From: Nonomuraea rhizosphaerae
GTDB taxonomy: Bacteria > Actinomycetota > Actinomycetes > Streptosporangiales > Streptosporangiaceae
Reading direction: 5' to 3'
NCBI RefSeq assembly: GCF_019396405.1
Contig: NZ_JAHKRL010000044.1
Coordinates: 1 to 38,858, forward strand
DNA length: 38,858 nucleotides
The translations under genes and the position numbers were made by a program. The notes under the pieces were generated by a model. The model saw only the letters and a program-made list of their open reading frames with translations. It was not told the origin of the DNA and made no database searches. Below, in pieces: positions 23,839-31,901 of this stretch (its first letter is position 1; each line of letters starts with the position of its first letter).

Positions 23839-24585
23839 TTACGAAAGGGCGGCCTGCTCTTCCGGTGGAAGGGGTTTGATGAGGTCGGGACCGTTGTTCC
23901 GGACATTGTTCACGTCCGTGGACACGGGCACCGCGGTCAGCCGCCCGGGATCGGCCGGCACCAGCAGCCCCGACACCTGGTCGGCGTCGGTGAGCTGGGG
24001 GTCGAGCCATTCGGCCCAGCGCTCCCGCTCGATCATCATGGGCATCCTGTCGTGGATGCGGCCGAGGTCGTCCTCGGCGTCCGTGGTGATGACCGTGCAG
24101 GTCACCAGCCATTTGAGCGGATCGTCGTCGTCGCGGCCCTTGTCCTTCCAGAACTCGTACAGGCCCGCCATGGCCAGCACCCCGCCGTCCGCCGGATGGA
24201 TGAAGTACGGCTGCTTTTTCTTCTTGTCGCCCTCGACCGGCATCCACTCGAAATAGCCGTCGGCCGGCAAAAGGCACCTGCGCTTGGCGAACGCCTGACG
24301 ATAGGACGGCTTCTCGGCCACCGTCTCGATCCTGGCGTTGATCATCCGCGAGCCGACGGACGGGTCCTTGGCCCAGGCCGGGACCAGACCCCACTTGACG
24401 ACCCGCAGCTGCCGCACCGCGCGCTCGGCGTCCTTCGGCACCCGGCTGAGGACGGCATAGACGTTCTTGGTCGGCGCGACGTTGTAGTCGGGCCCGAGCT
24501 CGGTGTCCGGGTCGCCGTCCTGCTCGACCTGGAACTCCTCCAGCAGCTCGTGCTTCTTGCGCGCCGACGCGTATCTACCACACAT
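23839..24585 (-). CDS. SRAP-domain (YedK/HMCES) DNA-protein crosslink protein
   Basis: A 248-residue SRAP protein. Cys2 (MCGRYA) becomes the N-terminus and links to abasic sites in single-stranded DNA; Asn35 (YNVAPT), Glu113 (DGYFEW) and His178 (RIHDRMP) complete the known catalytic set. The family protects abasic sites at stalled forks. ATG 24585 is required, since Cys must be residue 2; a longer frame from 24633 is thereby excluded. The next genes include aroA and rsgA, the order found in mycobacteria (Rv3226c-Rv3228). Confidence 0.93.
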   Translation of the reverse strand: MCGRYASARKKHELLEEFQVEQDGDPDTELGPDYNVAPTKNVYAVLSRVPKDAERAVRQLRVVKWGLVPAWAKDPSVGSRMINARIETVAEKPSYRQAFAKRRCLLPADGYFEWMPVEGDKKKKQPYFIHPADGGVLAMAGLYEFWKDKGRDDDDPLKWLVTCTVITTDAEDDLGRIHDRMPMMIERERWAEWLDPQLTDADQVSGLLVPADPGRLTAVPVSTDVNNVRNNGPDLIKPLPPEEQAALS

Positions 24586-24641
24586 GACTACACACTGCCA
24601 CGAAAGAATGGCGCAGACGACTTCCGAACGCATGTCCGGGA

Positions 24642-24688
24642 CTTTTCAGCCGTCCCCGACGGGGCTTTTCCAGCCGTCCCCGATGAGG
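24642..24688. repeat. Two 23-24-bp direct repeats before the dehydrogenase
   Basis: CTTTTCAGCCGTCCCCGACG (24642 on) and CTTTTCCAGCCGTCCCCGAT (24665 on) are adjacent head-to-tail units, ending 12 nt before ATG 24701. This is a possible operator or a slippage product. Confidence 0.7.
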
Positions 24689-24700
24689 TAAGCAGGCGCC

Positions 24701-25729
24701 ATGAAGGCTTTCCAGCTCGTAGCGCCGGGCAAAGCGGAGATCACCGAGGTGGACGTCCCCGAGCCGGGTCCGGGCGAAGTGCTGCTGGAGGTCACCGGAT
24801 CCGGCGTGTGCCACTCCGACCTGCACCTCCTCCACGTGGAGGGGCTCCCCTTCCCGATGACGCTCGGCCACGAGCCGGCCGGGCGGGTGGCCGCCGCCGG
24901 CCCCGACGTGACGGGCTGGGACACAGGCGCCACCGCGATCGGCTACCTCGCCTGGGGGTGCGGCGTGTGCCGCCAGTGCGCCGTCGGCGCCGAGAACGTC
25001 TGCGAGCGCTTCCCCCGCGCCTTCCCGCCCGGCCCCGGCCTCGGTTATCCCGGCGCGATGGCCGAGTACATGCTCTTCCCCGCGCGGGCGCTGGTCCCGC
25101 TCGGCGACCTCGACCCCGTCGAGTCGGCTCCGCTGGCCGACGCCGGGCTCACGCCGTACCACGCCATCGTCCGCTCGCGCGACCTGCTCACGCCCTCGGC
25201 GACCGCCGTGGTGATCGGCGTGGGCGGGCTCGGGCACATGGCGGTGCAGATCCTGCGCGCCGTCACCGGCAGCAGGATCGTCGCGGTGGACGTGGACCCG
25301 GCCCGGCTGCGGGCGGCCCGCACCTACGGCGCGGACGAGGCGCTCGTGTCCGACGGCGACGTCACGGCCGCGATCCTGGACCTGACCGGCGGGGTCGGCG
25401 CCGACGTGGTGCTCGACTTCGTCGGCTCCCAGGCCACCATGGCGATCGGCGCCGCGACCATCGCGTCGTACGGCGACCTGGCGGTGGTCGGGCTGGCCGG
25501 CGGCACGCTGGCCTTCGGCGGGGAGATCACCGCCCGGGGGCTGCCCTGGGGCGTCACGGTCAGCACGCCGTACGGGGGCACGCGGCGCGACCTGCACGAG
25601 GTGCTCGCGCTGGCCCGGCAGGGCCGCATCAAGGCCCAGGTCGAGCGGCACCCGCTGGCGGACGCGGCGGCCGTGCTCGACCGCCTCGAAGCGGGCCAGG
25701 TCCAGGGCCGCGCGGTCCTGATCCCCTGA
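24701..25729 (+). CDS. Zinc-dependent alcohol dehydrogenase
   Basis: A 342-residue medium-chain dehydrogenase. The catalytic zinc ligand Cys37 and His38 (GVCHSD), His57-Glu58 (GHEPAG), the structural zinc set Cys87, Cys90, Cys93 and Cys101, and the NAD(P) loop GVGGLGHMAVQ near 171-181 are complete. It oxidises an alcohol or reduces an aldehyde; the substrate is not readable. Divergent from the SRAP gene. Two direct repeats lie just upstream. Confidence 0.9.
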   Translation: MKAFQLVAPGKAEITEVDVPEPGPGEVLLEVTGSGVCHSDLHLLHVEGLPFPMTLGHEPAGRVAAAGPDVTGWDTGATAIGYLAWGCGVCRQCAVGAENVCERFPRAFPPGPGLGYPGAMAEYMLFPARALVPLGDLDPVESAPLADAGLTPYHAIVRSRDLLTPSATAVVIGVGGLGHMAVQILRAVTGSRIVAVDVDPARLRAARTYGADEALVSDGDVTAAILDLTGGVGADVVLDFVGSQATMAIGAATIASYGDLAVVGLAGGTLAFGGEITARGLPWGVTVSTPYGGTRRDLHEVLALARQGRIKAQVERHPLADAAAVLDRLEAGQVQGRAVLIP

Positions 25730-25758
25730 CCACGGGCAGCCCGTATGGTCCCGCCTCC

Positions 25759-25776
25759 CGGGCCGGTACCGGCCCG
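25759..25776. terminator. 18-bp perfect palindrome after the dehydrogenase
   Basis: CGGGCCGGTACCGGCCCG is self-complementary over its full length. It lies 30 nt after the dehydrogenase stop and about 75 nt before the aroA promoter. It may be a terminator hairpin (the loop would have to open the centre) or a protein site. Confidence 0.4.
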
Positions 25777-25849
25777 TACGGTCCCGATCCCCCGCCGCGG
25801 GCTGCTCCGATCGCCGGCCGCGCGCAGTCGTGCGGCGGGTCATCCCCAG

Positions 25850-25855
25850 TAGGCT
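25850..25855 (+). promoter_or_regulatory. Leaderless -10 box of aroA
   Basis: TAGGCT is followed by 6 nt and then ATG 25862. Confidence 0.5.
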
Positions 25856-25861
25856 TTGACC

Positions 25862-27160
25862 ATGCCCGCACCGCACTGGCCCGCGCCCACCGCGACCGCT
25901 CCCGTGGCCGCGTCGATCGACCTGCCCGGCTCCAAGTCCGTGACCAACCGGGCGCTGCTGCTCGCCGCGCTCGCCGACGGCCCGGGCGTGGTGCGCAGGG
26001 CGCTGCGCAGCCGCGACGCCGACCTCATGGTGAGCGCGCTGCGCGCGCTGGGCACCACCCTGACCTCGTCGAACGAGACCGCGGCCGCCGTCGACTGGCA
26101 GGTGACCCCCGGCCCGGTGCGCGGCGGCGCGAGCATCGACGCGGGCCTGGCGGGCACGGTCATGCGCTTCGTGCCGCCGATGGCGGCGCTGGCCGACGGC
26201 CCGGTCTCCTTCGACGGCGACCCGCACGCCCGCAAGCGCCCGATGGGCCCCATCCTCGACGGCCTGCGCGCCCTGGGCGCCCGCGTCGACAACGACGCCC
26301 TGCCGTTCACCGTCGAGGGCCCGCTGGCGGGTGGCGAGGTCACGCTGGACGCGTCGGGCTCGTCGCAGTTCGTCTCGGGGCTGCTGCTGGCGGCGGCGCG
26401 CTTCGAGAAGGGCGTCACGATCCGCCACGTCGGCCCGCCGGTGCCCTCGCAGCCGCACATCGAGATGACGATCCAGATGCTCAGGGCGGCCGGCGTCACG
26501 GTCGACGACCACGAGCGCGACGTGTGGCGGGTCGAGCCCGGCCCGATCGCGGCCGGAGACCTGACCGTCGAGCCCGACCTGTCCAACGCCGCCCCCTTCC
26601 TGGGCGCGGCCCTGGTCACCGGCGGCACGGTCACCGTCCCCGGCTGGCCGCTGGAGACCACGCAGCCGGGCGACGCGCTGCGCGGCCTGCTCACCTCGAT
26701 GGGCGCCACGGTCAGGCTGATCCCCGGCGACGACAACGGCACCGGCTCCGGCACGCTCACCCTGACCGGCGGCGGGCGGGTCGAGGGCATCGACGCCGAC
26801 CTGCACGAGGTGGGTGAGCTGACGCCCACGATCGCCGTCCTGGCCGCCCTGGCCGGCTCCCCGTCCCGGATCAGGGGCGTCGCCCACCTGCGCGGCCACG
26901 AGACCGACCGCCTGTCGGCCCTGGTCACCGAGATCAACCGGCTGGGCGGCGACGCGGAGGAGACCGCCGACGGCCTGATCGTCCGCCCGCGCCCGCTGCG
27001 CGGCGGCGTCTTCCACAGTTACGACGACCACCGCATGGCCACGGCCGGAGCGGTCGTCGGCCTGACGGTGCCCGGCGTCGAGGTGGAGAACATCGCGACG
27101 ACGGCCAAGACACTGCCCGAGTTCGTCCAGATGTGGACGGCCATGCTGGACTCCCGATGA
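25862..27160 (+). CDS. aroA: 3-phosphoshikimate 1-carboxyvinyltransferase
   Basis: A 432-residue EPSP synthase, the sixth step of the shikimate pathway, joining phosphoenolpyruvate to shikimate 3-phosphate. Motifs: [18 protein letters not shown] (about 21-38), [11 protein letters not shown] (about 98-108), [30 protein letters not shown], and the C-terminal HETDRLSAL and [15 protein letters not shown] 25862 is used because of the -10 box; an in-frame TTG two codons earlier falls in the spacer. rsgA follows 238 bp later. Confidence 0.96.
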   Translation: MPAPHWPAPTATAPVAASIDLPGSKSVTNRALLLAALADGPGVVRRALRSRDADLMVSALRALGTTLTSSNETAAAVDWQVTPGPVRGGASIDAGLAGTVMRFVPPMAALADGPVSFDGDPHARKRPMGPILDGLRALGARVDNDALPFTVEGPLAGGEVTLDASGSSQFVSGLLLAAARFEKGVTIRHVGPPVPSQPHIEMTIQMLRAAGVTVDDHERDVWRVEPGPIAAGDLTVEPDLSNAAPFLGAALVTGGTVTVPGWPLETTQPGDALRGLLTSMGATVRLIPGDDNGTGSGTLTLTGGGRVEGIDADLHEVGELTPTIAVLAALAGSPSRIRGVAHLRGHETDRLSALVTEINRLGGDAEETADGLIVRPRPLRGGVFHSYDDHRMATAGAVVGLTVPGVEVENIATTAKTLPEFVQMWTAMLDSR

Positions 27161-27398
27161 CGGCCCCCGGCCCAGGACCGTACACACGCCTCCAGCGTCC
27201 CCCCAGGAGGCCGCAGCCGGGCCGGGAAGCCCGTACGGGCATGGCGGCGCGATGGGCGGGCACAAACCCCGCTGAAGGCCCGTACGAGGGAGCGGCAGCC
27301 GCCGCCGTCCCCAGGGACCGGGCAACGGGCGGACATTCAGGTCACCTCCCCCAGGGTGGGCGGGCCGACGGTGGGAGCGAACGCATGGGAGCAGGCCG

Positions 27399-28460
27399 CT
27401 GAGGAAGCGGGAGTACGACGAGGACGACGTACGGGTCAGGCCGGGCAAGGGCTCGCGGCCACGGACCCGCATCAGGCCTGCGCACGAGGACGCCGTGGAG
27501 GGCTTCGTGGTCGCCGTCGACCGCGGCCGCTACACCGCGCTCGTCGAGCCGGAGCGGGTCAAGGGCCAGAAGCGCAAGCAGCCGCAGCGGCACCTGGTGG
27601 TCGCGATGAAGGCGCGTGAGCTGGGCCGCAAGGGCATCGTGGTCGGCGACCGGGTGGCGCTGGTCGGCGACGTCTCGGGCCGCCCCGACACCCTGGCCCG
27701 GGTCGTACGGGTGGAGCCGCGCACGTCGATGCTGCGGCGCTCCGCCGACGACACCGAGGACACCGACGGCATCGAACGCCCGGTCGTCGCCAATGCCGAC
27801 CAGCTGGTCATCGTGACCGCGCTCGCCGACCCGCCGCCCCGGCCGCGGATGATCGACCGGATCCTGGTGGCGGCGTTCGACGCGGAGATCGACCCGCTGC
27901 TCTGCCTGACCAAGTCCGACCTCGCGCCGCCCGACGAGCTGGTGGCCCTGTACGAGCCGCTGGAGGTGCCCCACGTCATCGTGCGCAAGGGCGGCGACCT
28001 GGACGAGCTGCGCGAGCACCTGACCGGACGGATCAGCGTGCTGGTCGGTCACTCGGGCGTGGGCAAGTCCACCCTGGTCAACGCGCTCGTCCCGGACGCC
28101 AACCGGGCCGTCTCGCACGTCAACGCCGTCACCGGCCGCGGCCGCCACACCTCGACGTCCGCGGTCGCGCTCGAACTGCCCGACGGCGGCTGGATCATCG
28201 ACACCCCCGGCGTGCGCAGCTTCGGGCTGGCCCACGTGGCGGTGGAGACGGTGCTGGCGGCCTTCCCCGACCTGATCGAGGGCACGATCGAGTGTCCCAA
28301 GGGCTGCACCCACCTGGACGCCGACTGCGCGCTCGACGCCTGGGTGGCGGCGGGCCACGCCGACCCCGTCCGCCTGGAGTCGCTGCGCCGCCTGCTGTCC
28401 ATCCGCGAAGGCGCCCCCGACACCCGCGAGACCGCCCAGGACGACACGACCGCTCCATGA
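27399..28460 (+). CDS. rsgA: Ribosome small-subunit GTPase RsgA, probable CTG start
   Basis: A 353-residue circularly permuted GTPase for late 30S maturation. An OB-like N-terminal domain is followed by LTKSD (G4, about 170), GHSGVGKST (G1, about 217), the switch region GRGRHTST, DTPG (G3), and a zinc site in ECPKGCTHLDADC. A first ATG/GTG in frame occurs only at 27495. Yet codons from 27399 encode RKREYDEDDVRVRPGKGSRP, the conserved N-terminus in actinobacterial homologues. CTG 27399 has GGGAG 7 nt before it, so a CTG start is the best reading. Confidence 0.85.
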   Translation: MRKREYDEDDVRVRPGKGSRPRTRIRPAHEDAVEGFVVAVDRGRYTALVEPERVKGQKRKQPQRHLVVAMKARELGRKGIVVGDRVALVGDVSGRPDTLARVVRVEPRTSMLRRSADDTEDTDGIERPVVANADQLVIVTALADPPPRPRMIDRILVAAFDAEIDPLLCLTKSDLAPPDELVALYEPLEVPHVIVRKGGDLDELREHLTGRISVLVGHSGVGKSTLVNALVPDANRAVSHVNAVTGRGRHTSTSAVALELPDGGWIIDTPGVRSFGLAHVAVETVLAAFPDLIEGTIECPKGCTHLDADCALDAWVAAGHADPVRLESLRRLLSIREGAPDTRETAQDDTTAP

Positions 28461-28549
28461 CGTGCCCCGACCCCGTCCCCACCGCCAGAAACCGGACTTA
28501 TCAGAAAAGGGGCCCCACCGGTGACTGATGTCAAGCGGGCAAGTCACGG

Positions 28550-28555
28550 TAGCGT
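28550..28555 (+). promoter_or_regulatory. Leaderless -10 box of hisN
   Basis: TAGCGT is followed by 8 nt and then GTG 28564, with no ribosome binding site. Confidence 0.45.
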
Positions 28556-28563
28556 GGCACATC

Positions 28564-29346
28564 GTGCAGGGTTATAACGATGATCTACGGCTGGCTCACG
28601 TCATGGCGGACGCCGCCGACGACATGACCATGCGACGGTTCAAGGCGGTCGACCTCAAGGTCGACACCAAGCCGGACCTGACGCCGGTCAGCGACGCCGA
28701 CCGCGCCGTCGAGGAGGCCATCCGCGGCACCCTGCGACGGGCCAGGCCACGGGACGCGGTGGTCGGCGAGGAGTTCGGCAAGACGGGCTGGGGCGCCAGG
28801 TCGTGGATCATCGACCCGATCGACGGCACGAAGAACTACGTGCGCGGCGTCCCGGTGTGGGCGACGCTGATCGCGCTGATGGAGTACGGCAAGGTCGTGG
28901 TGGGCCTGGTATCGGCCCCGGCGCTGGGCAAGCGCTGGTGGGCGGCGACCGAGGGCGGCGCCTGGACCGGCCGCAGCCTGGCCAAGGCCAGCCGGATGCG
29001 CGTCTCCTCGGTGTCCGACCTGCAGGACGCGTCGTTCTCGTACAGCAGCTTCGGCGGCTGGGAGAAGATGGGCAAGCTGGACAACTTCCTCGACCTGAGC
29101 CGGGCCTGCTGGCGGACCCGCGCGTACGGCGACTTCTGGTCGCACATGATGGTCGCGGAGGGCTCGGTGGAGGTGTCCGCCGAGCCGGAGCTGTCGCCTT
29201 GGGACATGGCCGCGCTGACGGTGATCGTCCAGGAGGCGGGCGGCGTCTGGACGGACCTCGCGGGCGTGCCGGGGCTGGAGGGCGGCAGCCTGGTCTGCAC
29301 CAACGGCACCCTGCACGACGAGGTCCTCAGACGGCTCAACGCCTGA
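28564..29346 (+). CDS. hisN: Histidinol-phosphatase, inositol-monophosphatase family
   Basis: A 260-residue metal-dependent phosphatase. VVGEEFG (metal Glu), WIIDPIDGTKNYVRG (metal Asp pair) and ELSPWDMAA are the family sites. The N-terminus DDLRLAHVMADAAD and the long near-identity I recall to Streptomyces HisN make histidinol-phosphate phosphatase, the penultimate step of histidine synthesis, more likely than inositol phosphatase. GTG 28564 matches that N-terminus; the frame is open to 28528. Confidence 0.9.
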   Translation: MQGYNDDLRLAHVMADAADDMTMRRFKAVDLKVDTKPDLTPVSDADRAVEEAIRGTLRRARPRDAVVGEEFGKTGWGARSWIIDPIDGTKNYVRGVPVWATLIALMEYGKVVVGLVSAPALGKRWWAATEGGAWTGRSLAKASRMRVSSVSDLQDASFSYSSFGGWEKMGKLDNFLDLSRACWRTRAYGDFWSHMMVAEGSVEVSAEPELSPWDMAALTVIVQEAGGVWTDLAGVPGLEGGSLVCTNGTLHDEVLRRLNA

Positions 29347-29441
29347 ACGGCTCTGGCGCGCCTCACCGCCTGAACGGCGCTCACCTCACGCGCCTCATCG
29401 CCTGAACGGCTCTTCACAGGGCGAGCACGCGCCTCACCGCC
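29335..29441. repeat. Imperfect tandem repeats over the hisN stop
   Basis: Units beginning CTCAACGCCTGAACGGC at 29335, and variants at 29362, 29394 and 29433, span from the last hisN codons, through the gap, into the 3' end of the fructosamine-kinase gene. Each of the first three repeats the TGA stop context. Confidence 0.75.
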
Positions 29442-30199
29442 TTCATCAAGCTGTCGCGATATGTCCCGCCATAGAGCACGACGTGCACCAGCAGCGGATG
29501 CAACTGGTGCAGCGGCACCCGCTCCCGCCACCCGTCCGCCAAGGGGAACTCCTCCCCGTACGCCCCCATGATCCGCTCCAGGTAGGGCGCCCCGAACAAC
29601 GCCAGCATCGCCAGGTCCGTCTCCCGGTGCCCGCCATGGGCGGCCGGGTCGATGAGCACCCCGCGCCCCCGCGACCAGAGCACGTTCCCGCTCCACAGGT
29701 CCCCGTGGACGCGCGCCGGCGGCTCCGGCCGCCCGGTCACCTCGGCGAACCGCTCCACGGCCCGTTCGATCGCCGCCACGTCCTGGGCGGGCAGCCGCGC
29801 CCGCCGTACGAACGGCAGCACCCGGCGGGAGGCGTAGAACGACGGCCAGTCCGCGGCCGGCGAGTTGTCCATGGGCAGGTCGGCGATGAAGCCGGGCCAG
29901 GGCGCGCCGAACCGCGGAGCCCCGGCCCGGTGCAACCGCGCGAGGTCGCGCCCGAACCGTTCGGCGGCCCGCGCGGACGGCTGTTCGACCGGCACCCACG
30001 ACAGGACGAGCCGCTCCATGGACGCCTCGATCACCGAGGGGACGGCGACGACCTCGCCCAGCCACCGCAGCCCTTCGGCCTCGGAGATGAACAAAGGAGA
30101 AACGGCTCCGGTCTTCGCGAACACCTCCCGCCCGTCCTCCAGCACGCCCCGCTGGAGCCGCCAGCCGTGGGAGGCGCCCAGGTCCTCAGTCGATCTCAT
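29414..30199 (-). CDS. Fructosamine kinase family protein
   Basis: A 261-residue small-molecule kinase of the fructosamine-3-kinase/APH fold. EVFAKTG (lysine of the N-lobe), ARVHGDLWSGNVLW (catalytic loop) and LIDPAAHGGHRETDLAML (metal DFG-equivalent and activation segment) are clear. Bacterial members phosphorylate ketoamines for protein or amino-acid deglycation. ATG 30199 lies within the phosphatase gene upstream, overlapping by 14 bp, so the two are coupled. Confidence 0.88.
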   Translation of the reverse strand: MRSTEDLGASHGWRLQRGVLEDGREVFAKTGAVSPLFISEAEGLRWLGEVVAVPSVIEASMERLVLSWVPVEQPSARAAERFGRDLARLHRAGAPRFGAPWPGFIADLPMDNSPAADWPSFYASRRVLPFVRRARLPAQDVAAIERAVERFAEVTGRPEPPARVHGDLWSGNVLWSRGRGVLIDPAAHGGHRETDLAMLALFGAPYLERIMGAYGEEFPLADGWRERVPLHQLHPLLVHVVLYGGTYRDSLMKAVRRVLAL

Positions 30200-30659
30200 C
30201 GGCGATGTGCTTCGCGACGCCTTCGGAGGCGGCCTCGACCAGCCGCAACACCTCTTCGAAGCCCTCCGGCCCACCGTAGTAGGGATCGGGCACCTCGGCC
30301 CCTTCGGGCGCGTCCGGGTCGAACGACCGGAACAGCCGCACCTCGACCTCTCCGGGCGCCATCCTGCGCAGGAACCGCAGGTTGTCCCGGTCCATGGCCA
30401 GCACCAGGTCGTACCGGTCGAACCAGTCGGCGGTGAACTGCCTGGCCCGGTGGTCGGAGCCGTCGTACCCGTGGTCGGCCAGCGTGCGCAGGGCGCGGGA
30501 GTCCATGGGGCCGCCGGCGTGCCAGCCGCCGGTGCCCGCGCTGTCGACGGCCACCCGGTCCCCGAGGCCGTGACCGGCGAGGGTCTTCCTGAGCACGGTC
30601 TCCGCCATGGGCGAGCGGCAGATGTTCCCCATGCAGACGAGGCAAACGCGATAGGTCAT
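30186..30659 (-). CDS. Low-molecular-weight protein tyrosine phosphatase
   Basis: A 157-residue LMW-PTP. The P-loop is CMGNICRS (Cys9, Arg15), and the general-acid Asp is in DPYYGG near 118. ATG 30659 gives MTYRVCLVC, the usual start; in-frame ATGs at 30671 and 30668 would add 3-4 residues. CATGAT stands 7 nt before ATG 30659. It is divergent from pstS, with a PHO box between, and overlaps the fructosamine kinase. Two phospho-transfer enzymes in one operon may act on a shared substrate or be unrelated. Confidence 0.92.
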   Translation of the reverse strand: MTYRVCLVCMGNICRSPMAETVLRKTLAGHGLGDRVAVDSAGTGGWHAGGPMDSRALRTLADHGYDGSDHRARQFTADWFDRYDLVLAMDRDNLRFLRRMAPGEVEVRLFRSFDPDAPEGAEVPDPYYGGPEGFEEVLRLVEAASEGVAKHIADEID

Positions 30660-30687
30660 ACGTCCCATCATGAGGGTGACCAGGGCC

Positions 30688-30709
30688 GTTCACCGAACGT
30701 TCAGCTTGC
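30688..30709 (+). promoter_or_regulatory. PHO box upstream of pstS
   Basis: Two adjacent 11-bp units, GTTCACCGAAC then GTTCAGCTTGC, fit the actinomycete PhoP direct-repeat consensus (GTTCACC-like). They lie 71 nt before the pstS start, with a possible -10 TACTTT at 30737-30742. This predicts induction of the operon on phosphate starvation. Confidence 0.88.
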
Positions 30710-30779
30710 CGGGGGGTTTGAGTCACTTTGCCTGCGTACTTTCGTGGCGACTAAGGATCGAAGTGGGAGGAACCCAACC

Positions 30780-31895
30780 GTGAAGTATGCAGGCCGGCTC
30801 GCCGCCGTCGCCGTCGTCGGCGCGCTCTCGCTCGCTGCGTGCGGCACAGACAACAACGCCCCGGCTGACGCCGCCGGCAGCACCGCCGCCGCCACGGCTT
30901 CCGCGGGCAACGACAACGCTCTGAGCGGCACGATCAACGCCGCCGGATCGTCCGCACAGGCCAACGCGATCGACCAGTGGAAGAAGGACTTCCAGGGCAA
31001 GAACCCGGGGGTCAGCCTGAACTACCAGCCCAGCGGCTCGGGCGCGGGCGTCCAGGCGTTCATCCAGGGGACGGTCGCCTTCGCGGGTTCCGACTCGGCC
31101 CTGAACGAGGAGAAGGGCGAGCCCGCCCAGGCCGACGGCCGGTGCAAGACCGGCAAGGCCATCAACATCCCGATGGTGACCGGCCCGATCGCGGTCGTCT
31201 ACAACCTGCCGGGCGTGGACGGCATCCAGTTGGCCCCCAAGACGCTCAGCGCCATTTTCAGCGGCAAGGTCACCAAGTGGGACGACGCGGCCATCAAGGC
31301 CGACAACCCGCAGGCCAAGCTGCCCGCCACGCCCATCCAGGCGTTCCACCGCGCCGATGAGTCGGGCACCAGCGACAACTTCACCAAGTTCCTCAAGGGC
31401 ACCGCCGACTGGCCGTACGAGCCGGCCAAGGCGTGGCCGGCCGAGGCCAAGGGACAGGGCGCCAAGGGCTCCGACGGCATCGCCTCCTCGGTGAAGGGCG
31501 CCGAGGGCTCGATCAGCTACGTCGAGATGTCGTTCGCCGACAACTCCCAACTGCAGAAGGCCAAGGTCGCCAACGGCTCGGGCGAGTTCGTCGAGCTGAC
31601 CGCCGACAGCGCGGCCAAGACGATCGAGACCGCCGAGATCAAGGGCACCGGCAACGACCTCAAGCTGAGCATCGACTACGCCACCAAGACTGCGGGCGCG
31701 TACCCGATCGTCCTGGTGACGTACGAGATCACGTGCGAGAAGGGCCTGCCCGAGGACCAGTCCAAGCTGGTCAAGGCCTTCCTCACCTACACGGCCAGCG
31801 ACGAGGGCCAGGCCGCGCTGAAGGACCTGGGCTACGCCCCCCTCGCCGGGGACCTGCTGGCCAAGGTCCGCACGGCCATCGAGGCGATCGCCTAA
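30780..31895 (+). CDS. pstS: Phosphate-binding lipoprotein PstS
   Basis: A 371-residue lipoprotein. The signal peptide ends at the lipobox LAAC with Cys21, followed by an Ala/Thr/Asp-rich linker. Phosphate-binding stretches are AAGSSAQ (about 60), GSGAGVQAF (about 85), FAGSDSAL (about 102) and RADESGTSDNF (about 193). It captures phosphate outside the membrane and hands it to PstCA. GTG 30780 has GGGAGG upstream; a long open frame further upstream is not coding. First gene of pstSCAB. Confidence 0.96.
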   Translation: MKYAGRLAAVAVVGALSLAACGTDNNAPADAAGSTAAATASAGNDNALSGTINAAGSSAQANAIDQWKKDFQGKNPGVSLNYQPSGSGAGVQAFIQGTVAFAGSDSALNEEKGEPAQADGRCKTGKAINIPMVTGPIAVVYNLPGVDGIQLAPKTLSAIFSGKVTKWDDAAIKADNPQAKLPATPIQAFHRADESGTSDNFTKFLKGTADWPYEPAKAWPAEAKGQGAKGSDGIASSVKGAEGSISYVEMSFADNSQLQKAKVANGSGEFVELTADSAAKTIETAEIKGTGNDLKLSIDYATKTAGAYPIVLVTYEITCEKGLPEDQSKLVKAFLTYTASDEGQAALKDLGYAPLAGDLLAKVRTAIEAIA

Positions 31896-31901
31896 CACCC
31901 G

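Noticed and set aside
24575-27472. Very long minus-strand open frame across the dehydrogenase and aroA
   Set aside because: It covers two clear plus-strand enzymes and their gap; composition is that of a GC-rich shadow.
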